From Thiomicrospira sp. ALE5 (GTDB lineage Bacteria; Pseudomonadota; Gammaproteobacteria; Thiomicrospirales; Thiomicrospiraceae), in NCBI RefSeq assembly GCF_900112445.1, contig NZ_FOYY01000003.1, forward strand, positions 1,313,960 through 1,377,959: DNA of 64,000 nucleotides, in the 5' to 3' direction. Under the pieces are notes generated by a model. It saw only the letters and a program-made list of their open reading frames with translations, was not told the origin of the DNA and searched no databases. Both the position numbers and the translations under genes were made by a program. This document shows, piece after piece, positions 37,789 to 46,164 of the stretch (positions within the stretch are counted from its first letter, which is position 1; each line of letters starts with the position of its first letter).

Positions 37789-39147
37789 TTGAGTCACGTC
37801 TGGACACAAAGTCTTAAATTTTTAGAGCAAGATCTGAACGAGCAACAGTTTCACAGCTGGATTCGGCCTCTTAAGGTTATTGAAGACGATTCCGTTATTC
37901 GTTTATTAGCCCCCACCCCATTTATCTTAGACTGGGTAAATCGTAAATTAATGCCTAATATACAGCGTGCCGTAGCACAGGTTGTGCCTCAGGATACACC
38001 GCTTGTTAAGCTTGAGATTGGTGAGTATGAAATTGATGAGCCTGTAGCGACTAGTCGACCTGCGCCTGCAAATACGCCTGCTCAGCCGGCGGCGCAAGCC
38101 AGTGCAGATACGACCAAAAAAACCATCAAACATAAGTTGAATGTGAGCTATATATTCGATAACTTTGTTGAAGGTAAGGCAAACCAGCTTGCAGCGGCCG
38201 CGGCGCGTCAGGTGGCTGAAAACCCAGGCGGCAGTTATAACCCGTTTTTTATTTATGGCGGAGTCGGTTTAGGCAAAACGCATTTGATGCATGCCATTGG
38301 CAATGCCTTGTTGGAAAAAAATCCTAATGCACGCGTGGCTTATTTGCACTCTGAAAGCTTTGTTGCCGATATGGTCAATGCACTTCGCCACAATAAAATT
38401 GAAGAGTTTAAACGATTTTATCGCTCCTTAGATGCCCTATTAATTGATGATATTCAGTTTTTCGCTAACAAGGAACAATCACAGGAAGAGTTTTTTCATA
38501 CCTTTAATACTTTGTTGGAAGGCAACAAGCAGGTGATCCTGACCTCGGATCGTTTTCCTAAAGAAGTGGATGGGCTTGAAGATCGTCTTAAGTCGCGCTT
38601 TGGTTGGGGCTTGACAATTGCGGTAGAGCCGCCTGAATTTGAAATGCGTGTCGCTATTCTAATGAAAAAAGCGGCACAGGCAAATTATGCCCTCCCTGAA
38701 GATGTCGCCTTTTTTGTTGCCAAGCGCTTGCGTGGTAATGTGCGTGAACTCGAAGGTGCTTTAAAACGAATTGTGGCCTATGCGCAGTTTACGCAGCAAT
38801 CCATAACCGTTGAACTGGTTAAAGAAGCGTTAAAAGATTTACTGGCATTGCAGCAGAAAATGATTACGCTCGATAACATTCAAAAAACAGTTGCTGACTA
38901 TTATAAATTGCGTGTTGCAGATTTATTATCCAAGCGTCGGACTAGGAATGTTGCCAGACCAAGGCAAGTCGCCATGGCTTTAGCTAAAGAGCTTACTCAT
39001 CATAGTTTGCCAGAAATTGGTGATGCGTTTGGGGGTCGAGATCATACCACGGTGTTACACGCTGTGCGCACAATTAAAAAGATGCGCGAAACTGACCATA
39101 TAATTGATGAAGATTTTAGTAAATTGGTTCGAATTATTACTTCTTGA
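37789..39147 (+). CDS. dnaA: Chromosomal replication initiator DnaA
   Basis: The 452-residue initiator has all four domains: N-terminal DnaB/DiaA-interacting region, a variable linker rich in A and P (about 80-115), the AAA+ domain with Walker [10 protein letters not shown] and Walker [10 protein letters not shown], and the C-terminal DNA-binding domain with [10 protein letters not shown]. The TTG start at 37789 is supported by AAGGAG (37775-37780) and the expected N-terminus [15 protein letters not shown]. dnaN follows immediately. Confidence 0.98.
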   Translation: MSHVWTQSLKFLEQDLNEQQFHSWIRPLKVIEDDSVIRLLAPTPFILDWVNRKLMPNIQRAVAQVVPQDTPLVKLEIGEYEIDEPVATSRPAPANTPAQPAAQASADTTKKTIKHKLNVSYIFDNFVEGKANQLAAAAARQVAENPGGSYNPFFIYGGVGLGKTHLMHAIGNALLEKNPNARVAYLHSESFVADMVNALRHNKIEEFKRFYRSLDALLIDDIQFFANKEQSQEEFFHTFNTLLEGNKQVILTSDRFPKEVDGLEDRLKSRFGWGLTIAVEPPEFEMRVAILMKKAAQANYALPEDVAFFVAKRLRGNVRELEGALKRIVAYAQFTQQSITVELVKEALKDLLALQQKMITLDNIQKTVADYYKLRVADLLSKRRTRNVARPRQVAMALAKELTHHSLPEIGDAFGGRDHTTVLHAVRTIKKMRETDHIIDEDFSKLVRIITS

Positions 39148-39158
39148 GGCGACAACAA

Positions 39159-40268
39159 ATGAAACTCATCTTAAACCGCGAACACTTTTTAAAAGGCCTA
39201 CAAACGGTCGCTGGTGTGATTGAAAAACGTCAAACCATGCCAATTCTTGGGAATGTTTTACTGCAAGTCAATGGTCACCACCTCACCTTAACCGGTTCAG
39301 ATTTGGAAATAGAGAGTCGAGCCCAAGTTGCCATCGATCAGGTCGATGGCGAGGCGTTTGATATCACGCTACCGGCACAAAAACTCTTAACGATTGTGCG
39401 TTCCTTGCCAGAGGGTATTAGTGTCAGTCTTGATTTTGAGGGGCAACGTTGTACGCTTAAAGCGGGTCGTTCGTTGTTTAAATTATCCACTTTACCGGCA
39501 GCCGATTATCCACATTTAGACTTGTCACGTGTCGAAGTCGCATTGCAGATGAGTCACACTCAACTTAAACAAATGTTGGCGCAAACAACCTTTGCAATGG
39601 CTTCACAAGATGTCCGTTTTTATTTAAACGGTATGTTATTTGACGTGAGCCCACAAGCGCTTCGTTTGGTTGCCACTGATGGTCATCGATTATCTACAGC
39701 AGCTTTAGAAGCCGATTTTGCCAGCCTTAAGCCCATGCAGGTGATTGTACCGCGTAAAGGGATTTTGGAATTAGCCAAGTTGTTGCTAGCCTCAGACGAA
39801 TTGGTGGAATTGGCGTTTGCCAAAAATTACTTAACGATCAAGTTAGCTGACACGGTGTTTACCTGCAAACTTATTGAAGGGCGGTATCCTGATTTCCGGC
39901 GCGTTATTCCAGAGCACAATGATGTGTTGGTCACCACTGACCGGGAACTTATGCGCGCAACCCTACAGCGTGCCGCGATTTTATCTAATGAGCGCTTTAA
40001 AGGCGTACGCATGGTGATAGAGAGTAATCTGTTGACTGTCCATGCTCAAAACACCGAGCAAGATGAATCTAATGAGGATATGGCAATAGATTATATTGGC
40101 GATAAAATTGAAATTGGGTTTAATGTGAGTTATCTGCTTGATGTGATTCAAGCTGTCAAGGATGAGCACATAGTATTAAGCCTCAAAGACAGTAGCAGTT
40201 CATGCTTGATTGCAACCACAGATGGTTTGATTAGCACACAACATGTTGTGATGCCGATGAGACTCTAA
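39159..40268 (+). CDS. dnaN: DNA polymerase III beta sliding clamp
   Basis: DnaN is the ring-shaped processivity clamp. The protein, 369 residues from the ATG at 39159 (MKLILNREHFLKGLQTVAGV), has the usual three-domain length and the C-terminal VMPMRL. A TTG five codons upstream is possible but would add non-family residues, and GAGG lies at a good distance from the ATG. It starts 11 bp after the dnaA stop. In many gammaproteobacteria recF and gyrB follow; here unrelated sulfide-oxidation genes do. Confidence 0.97.
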   Translation: MKLILNREHFLKGLQTVAGVIEKRQTMPILGNVLLQVNGHHLTLTGSDLEIESRAQVAIDQVDGEAFDITLPAQKLLTIVRSLPEGISVSLDFEGQRCTLKAGRSLFKLSTLPAADYPHLDLSRVEVALQMSHTQLKQMLAQTTFAMASQDVRFYLNGMLFDVSPQALRLVATDGHRLSTAALEADFASLKPMQVIVPRKGILELAKLLLASDELVELAFAKNYLTIKLADTVFTCKLIEGRYPDFRRVIPEHNDVLVTTDRELMRATLQRAAILSNERFKGVRMVIESNLLTVHAQNTEQDESNEDMAIDYIGDKIEIGFNVSYLLDVIQAVKDEHIVLSLKDSSSSCLIATTDGLISTQHVVMPMRL

Positions 40269-40406
40269 ATCTGTACACTACTTTATAAATAATTATGTGC
40301 TGATATAAATTTTTCTTATAGTTAGAAGTGTTATAACTGATTGGCATGACATCCAAAAACTAAGTATATTTGTTTTGCATGCCTTAATAAATAAAGAGGA
40401 TATAAA

Positions 40407-40712
40407 ATGAAAAAAAAGCTACTACCTCTAGCCGGAATTGTTATGGGTTTATCCGTTGCGACCAGTGCTCATGCGGTTGAACGCGGTGAACTTTTAGCTA
40501 ACAGCTGCTTTTCATGTCATGGTTATGATGGCAAGTTAGACAACGCTGAGATTATCCCTCTAGCAAATTACCCTGCTTCTTTAATCATTAGTCAAATGAA
40601 AGCCTATCGCGATGGTACGCGTGAAGGCACCATTATGAATCGTCATGCGCGTGGCTACACGGATGAAGAAATCGAATTGATGGCAAATTTCATTGGCTTA
40701 CAAGGTCAATAA
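40407..40712 (+). CDS. fccA: Sulfide dehydrogenase cytochrome c subunit
   Basis: The 101-residue protein has a signal peptide cleaved near SAHA-VERG and one CxxCH haem site (SCFSCHGYDG), with a distal methionine likely in MNRHARGYTDEE. A mature size near 80 residues fits a single-haem class I cytochrome. Its neighbour 10 bp downstream is the flavoprotein subunit, so it should accept electrons from sulfide oxidation in the periplasm. The 138-bp gap after dnaN (40269-40406) holds its promoter, and AAGAGGA precedes the ATG. Confidence 0.9.
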   Translation: MKKKLLPLAGIVMGLSVATSAHAVERGELLANSCFSCHGYDGKLDNAEIIPLANYPASLIISQMKAYRDGTREGTIMNRHARGYTDEEIELMANFIGLQGQ

Positions 40713-40722
40713 GGAGCAATTT

Positions 40723-42015
40723 ATGAAAAAAGTTACGTTATCACGTCGTCAAGCCATTCAACTTGCTGCAGCGGGTGTGGCCGTTCCTACTGCGTTCGCC
40801 TTATCAGGCTGTGAGACAACGGGTCGTAAAGGTGAAGGCCATGTTGTCGTTGTCGGTGGTGGTTTTGGTGGTGCAGCTACAGCCAAGTACCTAAAGCGTT
40901 ATAATCCACAGTTGAATGTGACGTTGATTGAACCAAACACAACCTATGTCACATGCCCTGGTTCTAACTGGGTATTGGCTGGCTTCACTGAAATGAATGA
41001 AATTACCCATAACTATGAAGCAGCGAAGAAAAATGGTATTAATGTAGTTCACGAAATGGTGACCGCTGTTGATCCAGCAAAACAATCTGTTACCTTAGCT
41101 AGCGGCAAGAAAATGAGTTACGACCGTTTAGTTGTGTCACCAGGTATTGATTTTAAGTGGGACGTACATGCAGGCATTTCGCAAGCAGCTGAAACTGCGA
41201 TGCCGCATGCTTACAAAGCCGGCCCACAAACCTTAATGCTGCGTGATCAATTGCGTGCTATGCCTGATGGTGGAACCTTTGTGATGGTACCTCCACCTAA
41301 CCCATTCCGTTGTCCGCCAGGACCCTATGAGCGTGCAGCGATGATTGCGCATTATTTCAAAAACAACAAACCAAAATCTAAATTGTTGATTCTTGACCAG
41401 AAGAATGCCTTCTCTAAACAAGGCTTGTTCCAACAGGGTTGGGAGCTTAACTATGGTCAAATGATTGAGTGGGTATCGCTTGATGATGGTGGCAAGTTAA
41501 ACAGTATTGATGTTGCCAATAAAACAATTGACGCATTATACGGTAAAGTTAAAGCCGATGTGGTCAACTACATTCCACCACAAAAGGCAGGCAAACTGGC
41601 ACATATTGCGGGTTTAACCAACGAGTCTGGTTTCTGTCCAGTAGATCATGTAACGTTTGAATCCACGATTCATAAAAACATCCACGTTATTGGTGACGCT
41701 TCTATTGCCAGCCCAATGCCAAAATCTGGCCACTCTGCTGTGAGTCAAGCAAAAGCAACAGCTGCCAATATCGTTCTAGCGATGAAAGGTGAAGATCCAA
41801 TTTGGGCGAAAAATGTGAATACTTGTTATTCACTAGTAACACCGGACTATGCTATTTCAGTTGCAGCCATTTACGATATTGTTGATGGCAAAATTGCGTC
41901 TGTTGAGGGCTCAGGTGGCGTTTCTCCTATGAATGCTACACCCGATGTTCGCCGTACTGAAGCGCATTATACTCGTGGCTGGTACCGCAGTATTACTGAT
42001 GAAGTTTGGGCGTAA
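40723..42015 (+). CDS. fccB: Flavocytochrome c sulfide dehydrogenase, flavoprotein subunit
   Basis: The protein is 430 residues from the ATG at 40723, which has AAGGAG eight bases upstream. It begins with a twin-arginine signal (LSRRQAIQLAAAGVAVPTAF) for folded export with FAD. The FAD-binding Rossmann motif is VVVVGGGFGGAATAKYL. Cysteines in YVTCPGSNWVLAG and near NTCYSLVTPDYAIS match the redox-active pair of FCSD. It oxidises sulfide to sulfur or polysulfide in the periplasm and passes electrons to the cytochrome encoded upstream. A SoxF-type role is an alternative. Confidence 0.93.
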   Translation: MKKVTLSRRQAIQLAAAGVAVPTAFALSGCETTGRKGEGHVVVVGGGFGGAATAKYLKRYNPQLNVTLIEPNTTYVTCPGSNWVLAGFTEMNEITHNYEAAKKNGINVVHEMVTAVDPAKQSVTLASGKKMSYDRLVVSPGIDFKWDVHAGISQAAETAMPHAYKAGPQTLMLRDQLRAMPDGGTFVMVPPPNPFRCPPGPYERAAMIAHYFKNNKPKSKLLILDQKNAFSKQGLFQQGWELNYGQMIEWVSLDDGGKLNSIDVANKTIDALYGKVKADVVNYIPPQKAGKLAHIAGLTNESGFCPVDHVTFESTIHKNIHVIGDASIASPMPKSGHSAVSQAKATAANIVLAMKGEDPIWAKNVNTCYSLVTPDYAISVAAIYDIVDGKIASVEGSGGVSPMNATPDVRRTEAHYTRGWYRSITDEVWA

Positions 42016-42056
42016 TTACATAACATAATTCTGACGCTCTCCACGTTAGGGCTCTT

Positions 42057-42085
42057 AAACCGCAGCTTTACTGCGGTTTTTTTTT
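42057..42085 (+). terminator. Rho-independent terminator after fccB
   Basis: AAACCGCAG (42057-42065), loop CTTTA, CTGCGGTTT (42071-42079) continuing into a run of nine or more T. It ends the fccAB transcript before glmS. Confidence 0.93.
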
Positions 42086-42165
42086 GGTTGTAATCTGGTG
42101 TGCATAGCTGTGGGCTTGGGTAGGCATGGTAAAATGTTATAAAACTAGCTAGGGAAGAATACGTT

Positions 42166-44028
42166 ATGTGTGGAATAGTGGGCGGTGTTGCTGAGCGTAA
42201 TTTATTGCCAATTTTATTGGCAGGCCTTAAACGGCTAGAATATCGTGGTTATGACTCGTCAGGTTTAGCTGTCATAGATGAGGTAGGTGATCTAGTACGT
42301 TTTCGGGCTGAAGGTAAAATTAAAGCGCTTGAGCAAACAATTGCTGCGCAGTGTTCCTCGCTCTATGGTCAAACCGGCATTGCCCATACGCGCTGGGCGA
42401 CCCATGGCCGTCCGGCTGAACGTAATGCGCACCCTCATACTAGCCACGAGCTTATTTCCGTCGTGCACAACGGGATTATAGAAAATTATCAACCCTTAAA
42501 GTTAAACCTGATGACGCAGGGCATTGCGTTTGCATCCGAAACTGACAGTGAAGTCATTGCCCACAGTGTTTATTTGGCCTACCAAGCGACTAAGGATTTA
42601 AAAGAGGCTGTCGTAACGAGCGTGGCCCAATTTCATGGCGCCTATGCGTTAGGCATCGTGGCTAAGGATCAGCCAGGGCGGTTAATTGCTACCCGAAAAG
42701 GGAGTCCGCTGGTGATTGGTGTAGGTATTGGTGAGCATTTTATAGCCTCTGATGTCACGGCTCTATTACCGGTCACCCAGAACTTTATTTTTTTGGAAGA
42801 GGGTGATTTAGCCGATATTTATCGTGATCAACTCACCATCTATAATCAGGCTGGTGAGCGAGTAGAACGACCAGTTGTGCAGTCTAGCCTGAACCCGGCT
42901 GCGGTGGAGTTGGGTAACCATCGTCACTTTATGCATAAGGAAATTTTTGAACAATCTCAAGCTGTAATTGATACGCTTCAGGGACGTATTACTGATAAAG
43001 AAGTGATTACGGAGGCGTTCGGGTTTCAAGCCGCTGAGCTGTTTGATCAGATTAAGCAGGTGCAAATTGTGGCCTGTGGCACTAGCTATCACGCTGGATT
43101 AGTGGCGAAATATTGGCTAGAAGACATTATTCGTTTGCCCTGCCAAGTCGAGGTCGCGAGTGAATACCGTTATCGAAACCCCGTGCTGCAAGACCATACT
43201 TTGGTGGTGAGCTTGTCCCAGTCCGGTGAAACAGCCGATACCCTCGCTGCATTACAATTAATTAAACAGCGCGCGCAGCAACTTGACTTTAAGCATATTG
43301 CCAGCCTGTGTATTTGTAATGTCGCGGAATCGAGTTTAACCCGCGAATCAGATATGACGTTTTTAACCCATGCCGGGCCGGAGATTGGGGTCGCGAGTAC
43401 CAAAGCCTTTACGACACAACTGGTTGCACTCGCGTTATTAATGATGGTGTTGGGTAAACGTCATAAAACTTTAAGTGTAAAACGCGAAACGGCCATTGTC
43501 GCCGGATTAAAAAAACTGCCTGGATTGATTCAAAATGCATTAACCCATGAAGCGGCTATTCAACAACTGGCCAATAGTTTTGCCGATAAGCATAACGCGC
43601 TGTTTTTGGGGCGCGGTACCATGTATCCGATCGCGCTAGAAGGTGCGTTAAAGCTTAAAGAGATTAGTTATATTCATGCAGAAGCCTACCCTGCTGGTGA
43701 ACTTAAACATGGGCCACTCGCTTTAGTCGATGAAACGATTCCCGTAGTGGCTATTGCGCCGCATGATGACCTACTCGAAAAACTTAAATCGAATTTGCAA
43801 GAAGTCAATGCGCGCGGTGGCCAAATGATTGTTTTTGAAGATGAAGCCTCCAACATTCAGTCGGATGGCTCATTTAAAGTACTGAAAACCACCAGCAATG
43901 TTGGCCGGATTACCGCACCGATTACCTTCAATATTCCGCTGCAACTTTTAGCCTATCATGTGGCTCTCATCAAAGGTACCGATGTTGATCAACCGCGTAA
44001 CCTCGCAAAATCGGTGACGGTCGAATAA
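42166..44028 (+). CDS. glmS: Glutamine-fructose-6-phosphate aminotransferase
   Basis: GlmS makes glucosamine-6-phosphate for peptidoglycan and LPS. The 620-residue protein starts MCGIVGG, so the catalytic cysteine is C2 after Met removal. It has THGRPAERNAHPH, two SIS domains (CGTSYHAGLVAKYW, SLSQSGETADTLAA, LGRGTMYPIALEGALKLKEISYIHAEAYPAGELKHGP in parts) and the C-terminal DVDQPRNLAKSVTVE. Single gene with terminators on both sides. No glmU is next to it. Confidence 0.98.
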   Translation: MCGIVGGVAERNLLPILLAGLKRLEYRGYDSSGLAVIDEVGDLVRFRAEGKIKALEQTIAAQCSSLYGQTGIAHTRWATHGRPAERNAHPHTSHELISVVHNGIIENYQPLKLNLMTQGIAFASETDSEVIAHSVYLAYQATKDLKEAVVTSVAQFHGAYALGIVAKDQPGRLIATRKGSPLVIGVGIGEHFIASDVTALLPVTQNFIFLEEGDLADIYRDQLTIYNQAGERVERPVVQSSLNPAAVELGNHRHFMHKEIFEQSQAVIDTLQGRITDKEVITEAFGFQAAELFDQIKQVQIVACGTSYHAGLVAKYWLEDIIRLPCQVEVASEYRYRNPVLQDHTLVVSLSQSGETADTLAALQLIKQRAQQLDFKHIASLCICNVAESSLTRESDMTFLTHAGPEIGVASTKAFTTQLVALALLMMVLGKRHKTLSVKRETAIVAGLKKLPGLIQNALTHEAAIQQLANSFADKHNALFLGRGTMYPIALEGALKLKEISYIHAEAYPAGELKHGPLALVDETIPVVAIAPHDDLLEKLKSNLQEVNARGGQMIVFEDEASNIQSDGSFKVLKTTSNVGRITAPITFNIPLQLLAYHVALIKGTDVDQPRNLAKSVTVE

Positions 44029-44083
44029 CCTGTCGAGTCACTTTACGGCAAACAATGTGAATTTCCAGCTGTTAGCCTAAATT

Positions 44084-44119
44084 AACCCGCATCAAGCCTT
44101 GAGTTTGCTGCGGGTTTTT
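44084..44119 (+). terminator. Rho-independent terminator after glmS
   Basis: AACCCGCA (44084-44091) pairs with TGCGGGTT (44109-44116), with an internal CAAG/TTGA stem, followed by T residues. It lies between glmS and moaA. Confidence 0.88.
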
Positions 44120-44130
44120 ATTATATTACG

Positions 44131-44154
44131 CGTTATAGCCAATCGGGCATAACG
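44131..44154. promoter_or_regulatory. Inverted repeat upstream of moaA, possible ModE-type operator
   Basis: CGTTAT (44131-44136) and ATAACG (44149-44154) are a perfect inverted repeat with 12 bases between, about 53 bp before moaA. Half-sites of this kind (CGTTAT/ATAACG) are known from ModE, which controls molybdate uptake and moaA in E. coli. modE is not in the window, so this rests on pattern and context. Confidence 0.45.
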
Positions 44155-44165
44155 CTAAATAGATG

Positions 44166-44194
44166 GTCAGATAAGTTTTGTTCACCTATCTGAC
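44166..44194. promoter_or_regulatory. 8-bp hairpin in the moaA leader
   Basis: GTCAGATA (44166-44173) and TATCTGAC (44187-44194) form a perfect stem with a 13-base loop, ending four bases before the GGAG Shine-Dalgarno of moaA. It could modulate ribosome access or be an operator. It is too short for a full Moco riboswitch. Confidence 0.5.
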
Positions 44195-44206
44195 AATGGA
44201 GCCAAA

Positions 44207-45211
44207 ATGACGGAAGCAAAGGCGCTAATTGATCCTTTTCAGCGCAAAATTGAATACTTGCGGGTGTCGGTAACCGACCGCTGTAATTACCGCTGCGGGT
44301 ACTGTATGCCCGAACAAGGCGTACACCCAGAGGGCAAGCATACCGAGTATTTGTCATTTGAGGAACTCACTCGCATTATTGCCGCATTTACCCGCTTAGG
44401 GGTTAAAAAAATTCGTTTAACCGGCGGAGAGCCGTTGGTTCGTAAGGGTCTGGCCGAATTTGCCCAGGATTTAAAACAATTACCAGGCCTGGTGGACCTT
44501 GCCTTGTCCACCAATGCCCATTTTTTAGACAAGCATGCTGCTGAATTAGCCCCGTCGATTGATCGGGTTAATATTTCAATGGACTCTTTGGATGCAAATA
44601 AATTTCACCACATTACCCGTGGCGGTGATTTAGCCAAGGTGATGGCGGGTATTGATGCCGCCCTCGCCCATGATATGCGCCCAGTCAAAATTAATATGGT
44701 GGTGATGAAAGGCACCAATGATGATGAAATCGAAGCGATGGTTGATTTTGGGATTCAAAAAGGCGTTGAAGTACGTTTTATCGAAACCATGCCGATTGGC
44801 CCGGCCGGTGTGTCAATGATGGATCAACACTATGCGGCGGAAGCAATCCTAAAACGGGTCAAAGACCATGTAGGTACGGATTTGCTTCCAAGTCCAAGCC
44901 GCTCACATGATGGCCCAGCGCGCAATTTTAAGATTGCAGGCAGCGACGCTAAAATTGGTGTTATTTCTGCGGTATCTGATCATTTTTGTGCCAGTTGTAA
45001 TCGCGTGCGCTTAACGGCCCGTGGCTTTTTAGCCTTATGTTTAGGACAGGAAGATGGCATGGATTTGCGCTCACCGCTGCGTGAAGGGGCCACAGATGAA
45101 GAGCTAGAAGCGCTGATTGTTAAAGCGATTACCATGAAACCAGAGCGGCATTTTTTCCGCGAAAATGTTCACAATATCGAATTTAGACAAATGGTGTCAC
45201 TGGGCGGTTAA
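44207..45211 (+). CDS. moaA: GTP 3',8-cyclase MoaA
   Basis: MoaA is the radical SAM enzyme that starts molybdenum cofactor synthesis from GTP. The 334-residue protein has the SAM iron-sulfur motif CNYRCGYC (C26, C30, C33) and the C-terminal second cluster cysteines in FCASCNRVRLTARGFLALC. It lacks the classical terminal GG; it ends VSLGG, which does provide two glycines. It opens the Moco cluster moaA-moaD-moaE-moeA-moaC. Confidence 0.96.
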   Translation: MTEAKALIDPFQRKIEYLRVSVTDRCNYRCGYCMPEQGVHPEGKHTEYLSFEELTRIIAAFTRLGVKKIRLTGGEPLVRKGLAEFAQDLKQLPGLVDLALSTNAHFLDKHAAELAPSIDRVNISMDSLDANKFHHITRGGDLAKVMAGIDAALAHDMRPVKINMVVMKGTNDDEIEAMVDFGIQKGVEVRFIETMPIGPAGVSMMDQHYAAEAILKRVKDHVGTDLLPSPSRSHDGPARNFKIAGSDAKIGVISAVSDHFCASCNRVRLTARGFLALCLGQEDGMDLRSPLREGATDEELEALIVKAITMKPERHFFRENVHNIEFRQMVSLGG

Positions 45212-45228
45212 TGGTTATAACGCGCGTA

Positions 45229-45291
45229 ACCTTTGTGCTCCAGCGACGCCTCTTTTGCAACGCAAAAGCCAAAGGAGTCGGGGCACAAGGT
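45229..45291 (+). ncRNA. Structured leader of moaD, candidate Moco riboswitch
   Basis: In the 127-bp gap between moaA and moaD, ACCTTtGTGC (45229-45238) pairs with GCACAAGGT (45283-45291) over nine base pairs with a single bulged T. Inside, CTTTTGC (45252-45258) pairs with GCAAAAG (45262-45268), and CTCC (45238-45241) or GACgCCT (45245-45251) can pair with the GGAG/AGGAGTC segment at 45273-45279. A branched structure with a GC-rich core before a Moco biosynthesis gene is what the Moco RNA motif looks like. A further small stem (CGCT 45297-45300 with AGCG 45307-45310) precedes the ribosome binding site and could be the switching part. I cannot run a covariance search, so the family is not certain. 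Confidence 0.6.
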
Positions 45292-45338
45292 GAGAGCGCT
45301 GGGAAAAGCGTGGATGAGTTTGAAAAGAGGAAAAAATC

Positions 45339-45587
45339 ATGGTCAATATTTTATATTTTGCGAGTTTTCGCGAAAAGTTTGGACAAGCCCAAGAACAATT
45401 GCCTGCCCAGTTTAATACTGTCGGCGAACTGCTGGCCAAGTTGGCGCAACGTGGTGATGAGTGGCGTGAAACCCTCATTGAGCAAGGTCATGTACAAATT
45501 GCCGTGAATCAAGATATGGCCAATGCCGACACACCGCTGAAAGCGGGTGATGAAGTGGCTTTGTTTCCACCGGTTACAGGGGGTTAA
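45339..45587 (+). CDS. moaD: Molybdopterin synthase small subunit MoaD
   Basis: The 82-residue ubiquitin-like sulfur carrier ends in the obligatory glycine pair (FPPVTGG), which becomes a thiocarboxylate. It begins VNILYFASFREKFGQ. It follows the structured leader; AGAGG lies just before the ATG. moaE starts 3 bp after its stop, and the two proteins form molybdopterin synthase. Confidence 0.95.
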   Translation: MVNILYFASFREKFGQAQEQLPAQFNTVGELLAKLAQRGDEWRETLIEQGHVQIAVNQDMANADTPLKAGDEVALFPPVTGG

Positions 45588-45590
45588 GCC

Positions 45591-46061
45591 TTGTCTAATC
45601 CTTTTGTCAGAGTGCAAGAAGCCGATTTTGATCTGAGCACAGAAGTGAATTGGCTGCGTGAACAACATGCCGATGTCGGTGCGGTGGTCAGTTTTATTGG
45701 TACCGTGCGCGATATCAATCAGGGTGATGAAGTCAATCAGCTAGAGCTTGAGCACTATCCCGGCATGACTGAAAAAGCGCTTGAAGCGATTCGCCAACAA
45801 GCTCATCAGCGTTGGCAGTTAGAGTCCAGTTTGATTATTCACCGTATTGGTAAAATGCAACCGAAGGATCAAATTGTACTGGTAGCGGTGGCCAGTCGTC
45901 ATCGTGAAAATGCCTTTCATGCGGCCCACTTTATTATGGATTATTTAAAAACCAACGCGCCCTTTTGGAAAAAGGAATGGACACCGGAGGGTGAGCGTTG
46001 GGTGGATGCACGTTTAAGTGATGAACAAGCAATGCAACGCTGGTTATCGCACAACCCTTAG
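45591..46061 (+). CDS. moaE: Molybdopterin synthase large subunit MoaE
   Basis: The 156-residue catalytic subunit has GAVVSFIGTVRDINQGDEV, LELEHYPGMTEKAL, IHRIGKMQPKDQIVLVAVASRHR and FWKKEWTPEGERWV, all typical. It starts at TTG close behind moaD. The lysine in KKEW is the expected active-site residue. A strong terminator follows, so moeA and moaC probably have their own promoter. Confidence 0.95.
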   Translation: MSNPFVRVQEADFDLSTEVNWLREQHADVGAVVSFIGTVRDINQGDEVNQLELEHYPGMTEKALEAIRQQAHQRWQLESSLIIHRIGKMQPKDQIVLVAVASRHRENAFHAAHFIMDYLKTNAPFWKKEWTPEGERWVDARLSDEQAMQRWLSHNP

Positions 46062-46100
46062 CTTTAAAACGATTTTCTTAACTACTGCGTTATCTGTCTT

Positions 46101-46125
46101 TTCCCCGCTTGCGGGGAATTTTTTT
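46101..46125 (+). terminator. Rho-independent terminator after moaE
   Basis: TTCCCCGC (46101-46108), a TT loop and GCGGGGAA (46111-46118), followed by seven T. It separates moaA-moaD-moaE from moeA-moaC. Confidence 0.95.
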
Positions 46126-46164
46126 GGTAACAAACTTGGTAACTAACCACAGGAACAAAGCGGC

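Noticed and set aside
39521-39534. Extra parS-like site in dnaN (TGTCACGTGTCG)
   Set aside because: Shares only the CACGTG core; flanks do not match parS.
45211-45507. Open frame starting at the moaA stop and running into moaD
   Set aside because: It crosses the structured leader and the moaD frame in another register, and the moaD frame has the family sequence. Shadow frame.
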